Part shown: one piece after another, positions 34,474-46,347 of the stretch
How the letters are laid out: every line of letters starts with the position of its first letter
Position numbering within the stretch: position 1 is the stretch's first letter
Origin: Macrophomina tecta
Taxonomy: Eukaryota > Ascomycota > Dothideomycetes > Botryosphaeriales > Botryosphaeriaceae
Assembly (NCBI GenBank): GCA_024180945.1
Contig: JAKSGN010000038.1
Location: 1,488,001 to 1,552,000 of the forward strand
Length of the DNA: 64,000 nt
Direction of reading: 5' to 3'
Program-made: the position numbers and the translations under genes
Notes under the pieces: model-generated
Told to the model about the DNA's origin: nothing
Database searches by the model: none
What the model saw: the letters and a program-made list of their open reading frames with translations, nothing else

Positions 34474-37400
34474 GGATATCGAAGCCCAGTGCTCTCCTTG
34501 CCTTTCACGCTCCTTGTGGCTTGCCTACCCACTCGGAATGCGGCATGTGAGCATCACGAACAACAATTGGTCCAGTTGGACTTCACGGGAGACTGAAAGT
34601 GGTTGCACTGATCAATGGTGGTCTGGACCCCGTGTCTAACAGCGCTTGGCATGCGTGTGACTCGGGGTGAATTGCAATATCAATTTTCAAGCGGCACCAC
34701 CCGTCGGGGGATTATCATGTCGGCTCCGCCTCCGAAATGCCGCTCGGAGAATTTCATTGGTTTAAAGGCAGTTTTCTGCGCTTGATGGTTTCAAGCGGTT
34801 GGGTTGCACGAGGGTGTGGCTCTTGGGGTGCCTTGCAGTAGCTATTGGCCATGCGCACGTCCGCGCACGCGGCTGGCTGACTGGCTGACTGGCGCAAACG
34901 GGTGTGAGGAATCAATTGCTCGCGCAAAGAATATGCTGGACACGGCTCAGCAGAGGTGTGTAGCTTTTTTTTTTTTTTTTTGGAATTAGTGGGCGGATTC
35001 AGTGGCCCAAGCTGCGCGCGGAGGTAGTGCCCCCTGCAGACGGTGGCTCTTCCTTGATGCTTGGGAAAAAGTGGGCACATGAGGATGGGGGTGATGAATG
35101 AGATGCATGTGTGAGTCTGCGGTGGCGACCATCGCGAGAAATGTACGGACACGCTACGTTTAGTGGAGGTGTGCCACTGTGGCGTGTTGTAGTTAGAGGT
35201 CCAAGAACTAAAGGAGCATTGATCAGCGAAGAATGACGACTGGATCAGCACGAAAAAAGAACGTTAGCTGTCAGGTCAGTTCCGTTGGGCATGAATGGGG
35301 AAATTTGTGAGATCCTCCTGAAGAAAGCGAATTCCCCTTTCTATTCCCCCGATCGACGACGGACCCAACGATGGGTCGAGCCGCGCTCCGGATCAGCAGA
35401 GCTTGGAGTGGTGGACCGCGTGGGATCTAGATCTAGACTGCCTTTTCCGGAAAGGTGTTCTGGCCCCCATTTTCTGTAACTTTTTTCCCCTCTCTCGCAC
35501 ACGCCGAGGCTGTGGATACGGCTGGATCTTGCGCTTTCCGATAGGTGTTGGGGTCAGTGATGTGCTTGGGCCTTTTTTTTTTTTTTTTTTGCCCGCACTT
35601 TGCCTCGCTTGTGATTGCTCGCTCGAGCGTTCATCGTGTCTTACTTTGATCAACGGCCGAGAGGGAAGGAACGGCTGGTTGCTCGTGGTTCAGCCTGTCT
35701 CCGTCTGGGGTTTGACGGCCAGCGGTGGTGTGGATGAGTGGGTCTTTTCTTCTACGTCCTACAGTAACTACACCTCTTTCTAGCCTCTCCTCCGCGCGCG
35801 TTAGCCCCAAACTGCAATTGGTTCGTGTGCTTCCCCATTTCTCTCCTTTTCCTCTTGCCGGGCTCTCTCCGCGGAGACCATCAGCTCCTCGAGATGCCGA
35901 ACTTCTGCCTGTGCGCCCTCCCTTCGTCCCTCTGGCCGGGCGCTAGCGCGCATAACGTGCATTAGCCCCGTCTCGCCCGCAACGAGAAAGAAAAAGTCTC
36001 TTCTCTGGCCGCCTACGCACAGAGTGAGCAGCACCCCGGTAGCATCAGCAGACGAACGATCCCCCCTAGCGCCAGCGCCATGGGGCATCCTTCCCAACGC
36101 CATCGTCACATCACCGTTCTGCTGCGGCATGGCTCTCCGCAACCACGCCCCGGCATCAAGGCATTAGCTCCACCTCTTCCCAAGCCTCCTGGCAGCCATG
36201 AGCCGTAGCCGCGAAGCGGCAAAATTAATTCCGGCCCTCTTGCGCCGATCGGTATGGGCTAGTGCATGCCCTCTTTGGTCCGCCTATGGCGCCCGTGTGT
36301 TTGTGTTGGCTGAAACCGCGGCGACCACGGACGGGGATGGGCTGTGTTCAAGATGGACTGGTCCGGATGCGCTACTTGCCCTGCTTCTGTGTGCGCTGGT
36401 GCGGAGGAATGCGGTGCTGAGATCGGAGTTAGCACCGGCGGGGCCGGTAGGTGGTGGGTGGTGTGCGAGGTATGGAAGCCTGGGCAGGAGGCCGGATGAC
36501 GGTCATTTCTCGCTACTGGATGCTGTGTTGTCGAGTAGGATTCGTGGGGAAGGTGTCGGAAGTTGAAGAGGATTCGAGGAAAGTAAATGGGGTGGTGAAC
36601 TGGCTGATTAGCTTTTCATACGGCTGTTGCTGGCTCGTGATTATTGTCTGTCTGCTCCAAATTTCTTTCAAGTGTAGTATGAGATGGCTGGGAACGGCTG
36701 GTCTTGTGGTGGTGGTTCGTAGTGTGGCCGCCTTTCTCCACACGTCACTTACTTCTCGTGTACCTCTGCACTTGATCCAGCACCATAAGCCTGTGGTTAT
36801 GGCGCTACTACATTATTTTTGGCGTCAGTTATTTTCCGAGATACGTGATTAAAATTGAACCCGCTGTATGTGCCCCATTGGTGCTGAGGTCTACCGTTCG
36901 TTGTGCTCGAAACTGGGCGCACGCCTGTCGATACTGTGTATGGTAGCTGAAATCTGCAGAAAGAGCTGGTGAGCTCTTTTTTAATGACATCCCACGCTAC
37001 TTGTCCGGCGGTGGATGTTGGACGTGCAATTACACACGTGGGCCGTCTCCCTACATGAAAGTACAACAGCTCAATGATGCTCGTTGACATCACGCAATTC
37101 AATTGCCGCGAATAGCCACTGAAAGGCTCCATTGCTTGTATTTTTAGGGACGCTATCATTCACGTGCCATCGGTATTCACTTTCCCCGTCAGGTTTTTGT
37201 TGCTGCAATTGTAAGATCCGACAGATCACCGTACCAGCAGTCTTCCATCAATACTACGCAGCCTCACCCTGAGGCTGCAGTGGCCGCCTCGCTTCAATCT
37301 GTTCCACACATTGGGTGCATTCATCAAAGACAAACCACCGGCTTTTTCCAGCAAGTCATATTGATGCACTGCACCATCGTCCAAGGCCCTTCAGCTCCGA

Positions 37401-40400
37401 CACCCAGGACTTGTCAGCCCGTTCAAGACCACGGCAAATCGGGCCATGCAACAGAGACCAGCACACGAGCCAATGACGGGACTTTAATCGAAGAGATAAT
37501 GCAGGAAAGGAGAAATTGTTCTAAGGTCCTTTAGTGGGATGTACTGTGGATAAATGCCCTTTGTACTGTAATTAAAAAGACGAACCTTGACACAATGGCC
37601 AGTTGTGGACTCGCAGGCACGTGGTTTTCGGCTACCATGGGAAAGCTCTCACTGCATCTCACCTGGCTGGTACTCGAGGTGGTGATATGTACTCAAAAAG
37701 AGCTGTTCATCGTATCTTCGGCGCCGCAGTCTGGCGGAAGAGCCCTTATGAGGCATAGAGAAGCCTAATGTGCGAAGGCGAATCGAATATCCCAGTCGTC
37801 CGGGCATGAATGGCTTAATTTTGGCCTAACTTAACATCTGTGGTGCATGATGTAGAGCGTTAGGGTGTTGGTGAGGGCGTAGCGGAGCATCGTCAGTGTT
37901 CATTGATGCGTCCCAGTAGGCACTAGCGGAATCAGCAGAGTTCAACTCACATGAGTGGATTCAAAGGAAGGTGCGAAAGAAGTGACAGTACTTTCAATTC
38001 CGCCCAGCTCAAAGTTGTGAGTCTCAACACCACTACTCAGTCTGGTATTAGAGACATACCACAAGCGCCTAGCTTATTCTGGCAGTGCAGTCTCGTCTGA
38101 GATGCCTCTGGCCGCGTGATCATTAACCAGGCATCCTGGGAAGTCACGCCAAATGTAGAGGACGCCGCTTGACGGCCAGAGCGAAAAACCCATGCCTTAT
38201 ACTAAGGTGAAGAAAAGGGTTCAGTAACCAAGAATCCTCGACTAATGGCTCAGGCGGTCGGTGTAAGGGTTTGTTTGCGGTGCTCTGGCCGCTTATAGAA
38301 ATACCAAGTGTATCGTGGATTCTCTACCTCTGCCGAGAATGGCTAGGGTTCGGCGATGACTTTAAGATATCTGCTATAAGCTGGTGTAAGACGTTGGACT
38401 CAAGACAATGAAGCCAACAACTGTTTCCAAGCCATGACCAGCAGGCTCACTATAGCGGATGACGATGGGGTGGAATTTCTTAGAGAAAAGGGCCGAAGAC
38501 AAGTAACTTAGAGTCTGTAGTGATTCACTTGATTTTCCAGAGGTAGAGCTTCATGAGCTCACGGACTGAGAGCCATAAGTCAGAGACATGACATACTTCA
38601 AAGAGCGAAGGGCAGTCCTATTATCGATCATGGCGCTTCACGTGGACTGCATAACAAATATGCTAGCCGGAATCCCATGGATCCAAAAGAAGTTACTCTG
38701 TTCAGCGCCGGTTGTTGGATAACAGTTATCTCCGACCCGTACCAAACCCGGACAGCGGCACATGTTGCATGTCAACACCTGATGCGTCTCAGCATCCTTC
38801 TCTGATGATCGTGACCACCAAGGTACCCTGCTGCGGCTAATAAGAATGATGTGATGCGTAAGCGCATGAGGAGCAAAGAGCAAAAGAAAACCCTCAGCTG
38901 GGGCAGAAAGCAGCCTAAACACTTAATTGGATGATAGCATTTTGTTTTGGAGACAAGTTGATCCTCAGGGAGGCTCGAACAAGCCTCCTTTGTTAACTAG
39001 TCAGCGTCTGTACAGCAGTAATATGAGGGCTTACAAGTAGAAAGTAGGCCACAAGGCCGAATGTTTTATGCCCGTGGGCGGAAGGAAAAGTGGAAAGGGG
39101 GGGAAATTGAGCTTTTATGCCGTCAAATTTTCTGACCGGATACTCCATGGTGCATTAGAAATGGGCTTGCTTATAGTGGACGCGAAATGAAGCGTTTGTT
39201 TATATGTGCGGCGTCGCGAGACAAACGTGGATGATGTCAATGAATGATGAGGACAATATGGGGCGGTCATCAATCTCGCCCCATCATGATCAGATTGCAA
39301 AGGGGGGTACTCGAGATTTTCAGTGAAACGCTACCCACTGTTGAAGGTGTTAAGCTTCAACCCTGAGAAGGCGGTGGAGAAGAGCGTCGGCCATGCTCCG
39401 TCAACATCCGCAACTACGCTTGGGGATAATGGTTTCTGCCTATAAGAATATCTAACTGCACCAGTCAGGCACCGCTCTTTCTCTGTGTGTGTTGGACACG
39501 AGTTTCATCCATTATATCTGCCATGATTGATCAGCGTTGCTACCCGATGGTAATTGATGTCACTTTAACATGGTCGCAGAGATGGTTGAGCGTACGGATC
39601 CCTTCCATAGGCGCGCGGCGGAGCGCAAGACTTCTTTTTTTTTCACGAGAAATCTCGACAGTCGTCAATACAGAGCGCTCCGCGGATTGAGCAAAAGTTA
39701 CCATCCCCACTCCGGAAAACCAAACCTCACCCTCTTTAACCACTGGGCTGCCCTCCAATCCGCCCAATGATACCATATACGCATATGTCTGCTGGCACAA
39801 TTCTCCCCCCACGTGCACCCATAGCACCATCAAAGCCCGTCAAAGAAAGCCACCACCCGCCGGCGGTCACATGAGCACGTCCCCAAATTGACACCAACCG
39901 CACTCAAATGACGCCAACGCCCCTCCCCTCGTTGCCTGATAAAAACACTACTTCTGCTACCGGAGCACTTCTGATCTCACATGAAAGAGTAGAGGCGCTT
40001 ATGTAGAAGTTCTAAGGCAGGAGGACGACTAGACTCTTGGTCGGCAGGCAGGATCGACGGCGACAACCAGACTGGAAACCTGGCGTCTGTCAAAACATCA
40101 CTGTGCCGGAGAAGGGTTTGGTGGATTCTCTACCGCTCTGGCTTTACTGATTTCAGTGATACGACAATATCGAGCTACAAGGGTCGGTTCCATGTCTTCT
40201 GCCTCATGCTGTGCCGCGACCATTCCGGTGACGACCTCCAGCACTTCTTGCAGGTGGTCAGCAGCATTGACAGGTAACGATGCGCTCCACTGGCTTGTCC
40301 CGAAAGTGGTCGAGACGCGCTATGTGTTTGTAGAGAAAGGGGGCTGGGGGGCTGCTGGGGGCTGAGGGGAAGAAGCCCAAGCGGGATTGTAATCCGTAAG

Positions 40401-40911
40401 TTTAAAGGTTCCTGATGCAACATGCTCGAGAAAGTTGGGTTGCAGGGACACCTACATACTCTGAACAGCGGAGATTGTGATCAGTCAATGGACGGTTTTA
40501 TAGGTTCTGGGGGAGCGACCACAAGGCAACTGTGCAGTATCTCGTACTGATCGTGGGAACACTTAGCCGCATGGTGGGCATGCAGGAAGCCGCGTTGCCA
40601 GGATAGCCGTACATAGCCAGTGATTCCCGATTCCAAGCGGTCTTTTCCAGAGTCGTTCACCCGAGCACAAAAGCATACCGTGTCACTGGCACGCCCAGCC
40701 CAACCCACCCGACACGCCGAGCTCTTTCACATCACGCCCACACTGCCCAAACCGAGTTGATGCAAACACAAAGTTCCAGGAAAGCCATCAATTGGTCTCC
40801 GCAAATCTTGTCTACGAATCTACCGCGGCAAGCAATTCTCCTTTCCAATCCCAATCCAACGCCAAACATCCAAAGCCAATCAAACATTCTCTTCATCAAC
40901 AAATCCACTCT
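34474..40911. other. Gene-poor interval between convergent genes
   Basis: About 6.4 kb follows the polymerase eta gene. I find no domain-bearing frame on either strand. The part around 36.6-39.9 kb looks less GC-rich than its flanks. Homopolymer T runs occur at about 34965-34981 and 35573-35590. Frames up to about 130 codons are present (36451-36852 on plus, 35801-36142 on minus), but they overlap and have no protein-like pattern. I see no inverted terminal repeats or transposase motifs. A diverged or repeat-mutated element cannot be excluded by eye. Confidence 0.5.
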
Positions 40912-41852
40912 TTATTTGCCGTGAACGAAGACGCGGTCAGACAGCGGCTTCTGGTCCTTGGGGCCAGGCTCGCCGGCGCGGCCGCCGAAGACGAGCTGGG
41001 CGCGCAGGGCCCACTCCTGGGGCACGTTCCACTCCTCCTGGACCTTGCGGTCGACGACGGGGTTGTAGTGCTGGAGGTTGGCGCCGAAGCCCTCGGCCTC
41101 GAGGCCGGTCCACAGCGCGAACTGGTGCATGGCGGAGGTGTGCTCGGACCAGGTGGGGAAGTGCTGGGCGTAGAGGGCGAACTTGGTCTGCAGCTCCTTG
41201 ACGGGCTCGGGGTCCTCGAAGAAGAGGATCTGCAGGAGAGTGTTAGTCTTTGTGTGTTGTGGTGGGAGAAGGGGAAGAGGGGAGTTCGTAGACGTACGGT
41301 GCCGTAGCCGGCCTTGAAGCCGTTCAGCCTGCTCTCGGTGCTGGGGAACTGCTCAGCGGGGACCTGGGGCCTGAGAATCTCCTTGGTGATGTCCCAGAAC
41401 TTCTCGTGCTCCTTCTTGAGCAGGACGACGACGCGGGTGCTCTGGCTGTTGAAGGAGGAGGGGACGGAGAGGACGGTGTCGTTGACGAGCTCAATGATGC
41501 GATCGTCGGAGACGGGGGAGGTGTTGTTGAGCTGGTAGTACGTGCGGCGCTCCTTGACGGCGTCGACGAAGGACTTGCTGGCGGCCATTGTGACGGTGGT
41601 GCTGAAAGTGCGGGGGTGGTTAGCGTGGGGTGGTGGGTGTGCTGAAGCTGGAGCTGGTTGTCTGGAGAACAGCGAAGCGGCAGCGGGGAGGGCGCTTTTG
41701 TATTGTAGGCGCGAGGAGAAGCGGGCAAGGATTGGTAAGGAATTCTTAAGCAGATGTGGGGCTGACATGTTTGGCGTGGTGAAGAGGGTTTCGTGGAGGA
41801 AGACACCGAGCAGAGCAGCCAGCGCGCCGAATAGAAATGCCGTGAAGCGCAT
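40912..41852 (-). CDS. Frm2/Hbn1-like nitroreductase family protein
   Basis: Exons 41852-41298 and 41229-40912 with a 68-bp intron (GTACGT to CTGCAG) give 290 aa. The last 201 residues, from MAASKSFVDAVKERRTYYQL, are a complete nitroreductase domain of the fungal Frm2 type, with the motifs NDTVLSVPSSFNSQSTRVVV and MHQFALWTGLEAEGFGANLQ and the terminus DRVFVHGK. Such flavin enzymes in yeast (Frm2, Hbn1) bind FMN, reduce nitroaromatics and affect lipid and oxidative-stress signalling. The 89 residues before the domain hold a hydrophobic start and then an Arg/Ser-rich, acid-free stretch (ILARFSSRLQYKSALPAAA, RTFSTTVT) typical of a mitochondrial presequence. If instead translation starts at the internal ATG at 41587, the product is the standard cytosolic 201-aa form. 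Both may exist. Confidence 0.88.
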
Positions 41853-43554
41853 GGAAAAAGGCCGTGTAGCGGGAGGGGATCGGGGCAGCGGCCGAGCCCA
41901 CGGCCGGCGCGATCGAGCAATTAACCAATTGCAGGCGGTCGTAAGAGCTCACGCCGGGCGGTCAGAGTCGCGGCCGGGGCGTCATGATTGGCGATTGCTT
42001 AGCTGACGTCGTGTCGGACTTGCGTGATGGAGGGGTTGAGGGGCAGCGGGCGGCTCGATAAATCCGACGGATCGGAGCAGACACCGCGGAATTCTCCCGC
42101 TAACACATCTGCCCCTGCGCCGCCGGCTGCAAGGCACAGGCTACACCTCCACCGGGGGCAGCAGTGCTGACGCTCCACCAACACCAAAGTCACCTCTCCG
42201 CGCTTTTGCGCCTCCGACGCGCCTGGAAATATGTCAGCAGCGTATTGTGCGTAATCCGGATGCGGATGCCGCTCCTCCCGGTGCTGATAAATCCATCCTC
42301 GCTCTTGCACATATGTAGTCGCCTTCCCTCTTTTCCAACAAAGCGTCTAGTTCGGCCGAGAACGGAACCGGAACGTACTGCTTCGATGTACTGTCAGCTA
42401 CTTTGAAATACTGAAGACGCCCGTGGTTTCGAGTGGTCCTTAGCCTCGACCTGGGATTGTGTTCGCCTTGCTCTCCCCCGGACACTTACCTGCGCTGGGT
42501 CTTTGGCGTGCGCCACTGCTTCGCGGCTTCGTATCGGGTGAAGGCTGACTGAGCCAGCAGCCATGGGAGATGCACGCTTGCGGATGTGAAGCCCTTCACC
42601 GAGCACAGTATGAGGCAAGGACCTCAAAAGCTACTGCCGCAGGTGGGACCCCAAGTCTTTTAAACGCTGAGCATCTCGGCGTCGTTCGGCTCCTGCATCG
42701 GCATCTCCGCTCACCGGGTACTGCCCACTGGTCTTCGGCATATGTGGAGACGCGAGCTCACTGCCGCATTTGTAAGACGTCAGTCTCGTCTACATCAGTC
42801 CGGACAGAATAAAGCGGCGGGAAGTGCTTGGAGGTGTAGGTTGAGGCCTTCTTGAGAAGAAACACGACGCCCGTAGAATGGATATGGCCGCGAGGGAAAC
42901 CTTGAGTGGGCGTACCGTTGCTTGGTTCTCCTTGTTTTCTCTGGGGAGGGGGGTTGCGCAATGCACCTGTTTTATTCCGGACTACCCAGCTTCTGAACTT
43001 GCATGCGTTCTGTTTCCTCCCTTTCAGCGATCATACCTCTTGCTTAACGGAAAGAGCAGGCTTAGGGAGGCATGGTTGCTCGGGTGCGTCAATGTACTCA
43101 ATGAGCCGAAGTCGCTTGCCGACTGGCATCCCCGCTCACTGTCATTTTTCGACCAGGCTAGTGTCCTCTTATCATGCGGTGTGCATTCTACACTATGACG
43201 ATGCAGAAGCGTAATTGTTTTGAATGTGTCACGAGAAACCAATTGAGTGTCAGCTCTTGATTGCCCCACTTGCCGAATTTAGCTGTGCCAAAAGCTGACT
43301 GCATACCGTACACAACTCTCAGACGCGTGCCGCTCCGCATTCCGACCCACGTGGAGACGATCCGGCTTCCGTCGGCGGGTCGAGACTAAAGAAGTTACGA
43401 CCTAAACAAATAAGCTACAAGAAATCATCGCGGAAGCTCAAATATTCTCATGTCTGGATTGAAGTAACTATATCACTTCCTTGATGAAGAAGTGAAGCCA
43501 GGAGGCCTATCATCCCGTCTCATTACAGTCGTTACCCAAGCATTTTAGCCCCAC
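41853..43554. other. Intergenic between two minus-strand genes
   Basis: About 1.7 kb. No recognisable gene is seen on either strand. Short frames (up to about 106 codons at 42878-43198) have no domain or consistent splice pattern. It should contain the nitroreductase promoter and the epimerase 3' UTR. Confidence 0.45.
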
Positions 43555-44673
43555 TCAAAGCTTTTGGCCTTCCGCAGATACCTCTACAACCTGATCAAGA
43601 CCCTCATAGGGCGGGATATCGAGGCTGTACTTCTCCGCCATGGACTTGCTCAAAAACCTATCACAGCGCTGTCAATATTTGTGCTCGATAGTCTGAGAGA
43701 GTCATCAAAGATGAAACAAGTTCACTCACCTTCCTCCGAGGAAGTGCCTTCCCTTGAACCATTTTACCAAAGGTTTTGGTGCAGTCAGACTAATCAGCGC
43801 TGGAGGAAAGAAGCCCTTGCCGGGGCCGGAGTCAGGCGGACCGGACTCAATGTTCCAGCTCGAGGGGGCGTCGACGGCCAATACGGGCACCTTGGTGTCG
43901 CGCAGGGCTTCGATGACCTTGGGGAAGGGTTCGCGGACCTCGCCGCTGAAGCTGAAGCCTGGCCGCCGCTCAGTATAATGTGGACCAGACGCGCAAGCAA
44001 ACGAGAAGAATCCGTGACGGGCAAAGGTGCAGGGCCTGGAAACGCTAAAACGCTCACATACCGAAAATAGCGTCAACGACGTGGTCTGCAGCGCCGAGTG
44101 CGGCGTCGAAGTCGTCGGTAAAGGGGACATTCAGGTCTTCGAGTTGCTTCTTAAGGCGCTGCTTGCGGTCAGATATCACAACATTAGCCCGGAAGAGGTA
44201 CGCATCATACCTGGTAGAGCTCGTTCTTGCTTTGCTTCGGGTAGTAAACGGTGGGCTCATAGCCGTAATGCCAAAGATGACGAGCAGCAACGAGGCCATC
44301 GCCGCCTGCACGAAGTGAGCTTCATGAGTTTTGCGGAGTTCTATCGGCGAAGAATACCGTTGTTGCCGGGACCGCAGGCCACCAGAATGCGCTTGCCCTT
44401 GTCCAAAGGATGCAACTTGAACACTACAAATGCTCGGTTAATGCATAACGGAAGGCATGGTCAGCTGAGTGGGTACCAGCTTGAGAGACCGAGAGACCAG
44501 CTAGCTCCATCAACTGATCAATGGAGAAGGCGCCGGTGCTCATGAGCTCCTTGTCGAGCTCCGCAGCATTCTTCACGGAAAGAGTCTGAGGAAAATATCA
44601 GCATTAACCGCGAAAATGAACGAAGCCAGCTTACTCTAAGAGCCATCGTCAACTTCCTGGTGGTGCGAAACAT
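43555..44673 (-). CDS. NNR1: NAD(P)H-hydrate epimerase (YjeF N-terminal family)
   Basis: Seven exons join in phase: 44673-44635, 44585-44477, 44423-44358, 44305-44211, 44158-44062, 43958-43730 and 43657-43555. The introns are 49-103 bp and the product has 245 aa. The enzyme epimerises damaged NADHX and NADPHX so that the paired dehydratase can repair them. Family marks are visible: [37 protein letters not shown], the Rossmann loop [18 protein letters not shown] (joined across a splice), [18 protein letters not shown], and [10 protein letters not shown] in place of the usual IPSGW. The terminus is [17 protein letters not shown]. The start at 44673 gives [13 protein letters not shown], a short basic head fitting mitochondrial import; a second in-frame ATG at 44646 would give a cytosolic form. 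Dual targeting is known for the family in other organisms and is only inferred here. Confidence 0.93.
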
Positions 44674-45096
44674 CTACCAAAGTGAGAGTGGACGAGAGTT
44701 CGTTGGCGTTCCATCTGGAAGCCGGGCGAGGGCGGGCAAGCAAGCACAACGAGCGATTACATCACACCCCATCGCGTTGATCAGGTCAGCCCGCCTCAAA
44801 GGAGCACGGAAACCACGATGATCCAAATTTGCACTCTCATAATCCACCCCACAGCTCGCATAGCCCCCGACCCACCGTTCACCCCTTGATCAGCCCCAAA
44901 TGATTCTGCCCAGGATCCAGAAGCGCTGAAGCGTTGCGCTCATCCCCGATACCGACCGCATTGATCCCTGCACTTTCGGCGAAAAGTTCCGCCGGCGTCG
45001 AGAAATCGGGGCGGGAACTGCGGCGGGCAAGCGTGAGCGCGACGGGCGTGTAGGTAGCAAATCCATCCCGTTGTCGAACATCATCGCCGCCAAACC
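44674..45096. promoter_or_regulatory. Divergent promoter region, NNR1 / bS16m
   Basis: About 420 bp lie between two divergent starts. Both products may act in mitochondria, but I see no shared motif that proves co-regulation. No clear TATA box is present. Confidence 0.4.
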
Positions 45097-45838
45097 ATGG
45101 TCCTCAAGATACGACTCGCGCGCTTCGGCAAGCGCCACGCGCCCTTCTACAATATCGTCGTCGCCCACGCCCGGTACGCAAGCGATTGGACCGCGCAGAG
45201 AAGACGGCCGGAAAGAAGAGCTTCACCGCTGACATTGAATCGCATTGCAGGACGGCGAGAGACAGCAAGCCGCTTGAAGTGCTCGGTACGCATGAATCCC
45301 GTTGCTGGACGTGAATATCCATCCGCATCTTGAATCTGCCCGTACGAGGAAAGCCGCCGTAATGGATGCACAAACTGGATCGGAGCTACACACAGCACAG
45401 AGAGAATAAGGAACAGGGGAGAGCTAATGATGCATTCAAAGGCACATATGACCCCATCCCCAAGCCTGCGAGACCGGGCGACCCCAACGGCCGGCCGTAC
45501 AAGGACATCAAGCTCGACCGTTCGCGCGCGCAGTACTGGCTCGGTGTGGGCGCACAGCCGAGCGATACATGCTGGAGGCTGCTGTCGATGGTACGTCACT
45601 TCATTCTCGCTGGTTTCGGGAGAGCAGACGCTTGGGAGTGCGGTGGATCTGTGATGGTGATCACGACGAGCTCGCGTAGATCTTGGAGGATGGTAGACGC
45701 TGACTAGATTTCGATGTGCAGGCCGGCCTTCTGGAACCGAAGTACCGCGTTGGACAAGTTCAGGAGCAGGTGGCCAAGGCGGATGCGAAGCACAAGAAGA
45801 AGCCTTACAAGGAGCCTACCCCGGCTGAGAGCTCGTAA
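45097..45838 (+). CDS. MRPS16: Mitochondrial ribosomal protein bS16m
   Basis: Exons 45097-45173, 45251-45285, 45442-45590 and 45722-45838 give 125 aa. The head MVLKIRLARFGKRHAPFYNI is diagnostic for S16. The tiny 35-bp second exon encodes TARDSKPLEVL and must be included to reach GTYDPIPKP, the next family motif. LDRSRAQYWLGVGAQPSD completes the core, and the last exon gives a basic tail (KHKKKPYKEPTPAESS) common in fungal mitochondrial forms. It is a small-subunit protein that helps fold 16S-like rRNA in the mitochondrion. No separate presequence is visible; the N-terminus itself is basic and could serve. The gene is divergent from the NAD(P)HX epimerase. Confidence 0.95.
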
Positions 45839-46347
45839 AGAGGTTATAGCCATGGACGGAAAAGTTCTAGTAGGGAAGAATGGAGGATATGTTTCAAGCG
45901 GGAAATGGACTGCATCTGGACTGGCGTTAGGGAAAATCTTGGCTTCACTTGCCTGTAAAGGGTCTTCATGTTGTTTGCCGCATTGGGGTCATGCAGCTGT
46001 ACCAATATCAGTAGAGACAAGAAAGACATAATCTTGCACAGCCAGGCCTTCAAATGTCGCTTTGCCTTTTGTGAAGTTATGGCGAACGGACCCTGTTGTC
46101 TCTCTTGGTCTCAAAGATCACTATTCAGGCTCCAGCATAATAGTATCACTCCATTCGAGTATTCAGGCTTCATGCACTACTCCAGGTCATCAGTCACCGT
46201 CTCTCTGCCGTCTATACAAAATGAATATGAATTCGCAATGAATGCTAAACACGCGCTCTATGCACCTTCCCAAACACCAAGTACAAATGACAGAAGAGTC
46301 CAGTCAGAGGTCTACCATCTTCCCGCAGTCTTACATCAGCAACCCTT
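45839..46347. other. Short convergent intergenic spacer
   Basis: About 500 bp hold the 3' UTRs of bS16m (+) and the amino-acid transporter (-). I see no additional gene. Confidence 0.6.

Noticed and set aside
35880..36170. An open frame of about 100 codons without a start, containing PWGILPNAIVTSPFC
   Set aside because: There is no ATG or acceptor that fits, and the GC-rich context makes such open stretches common.
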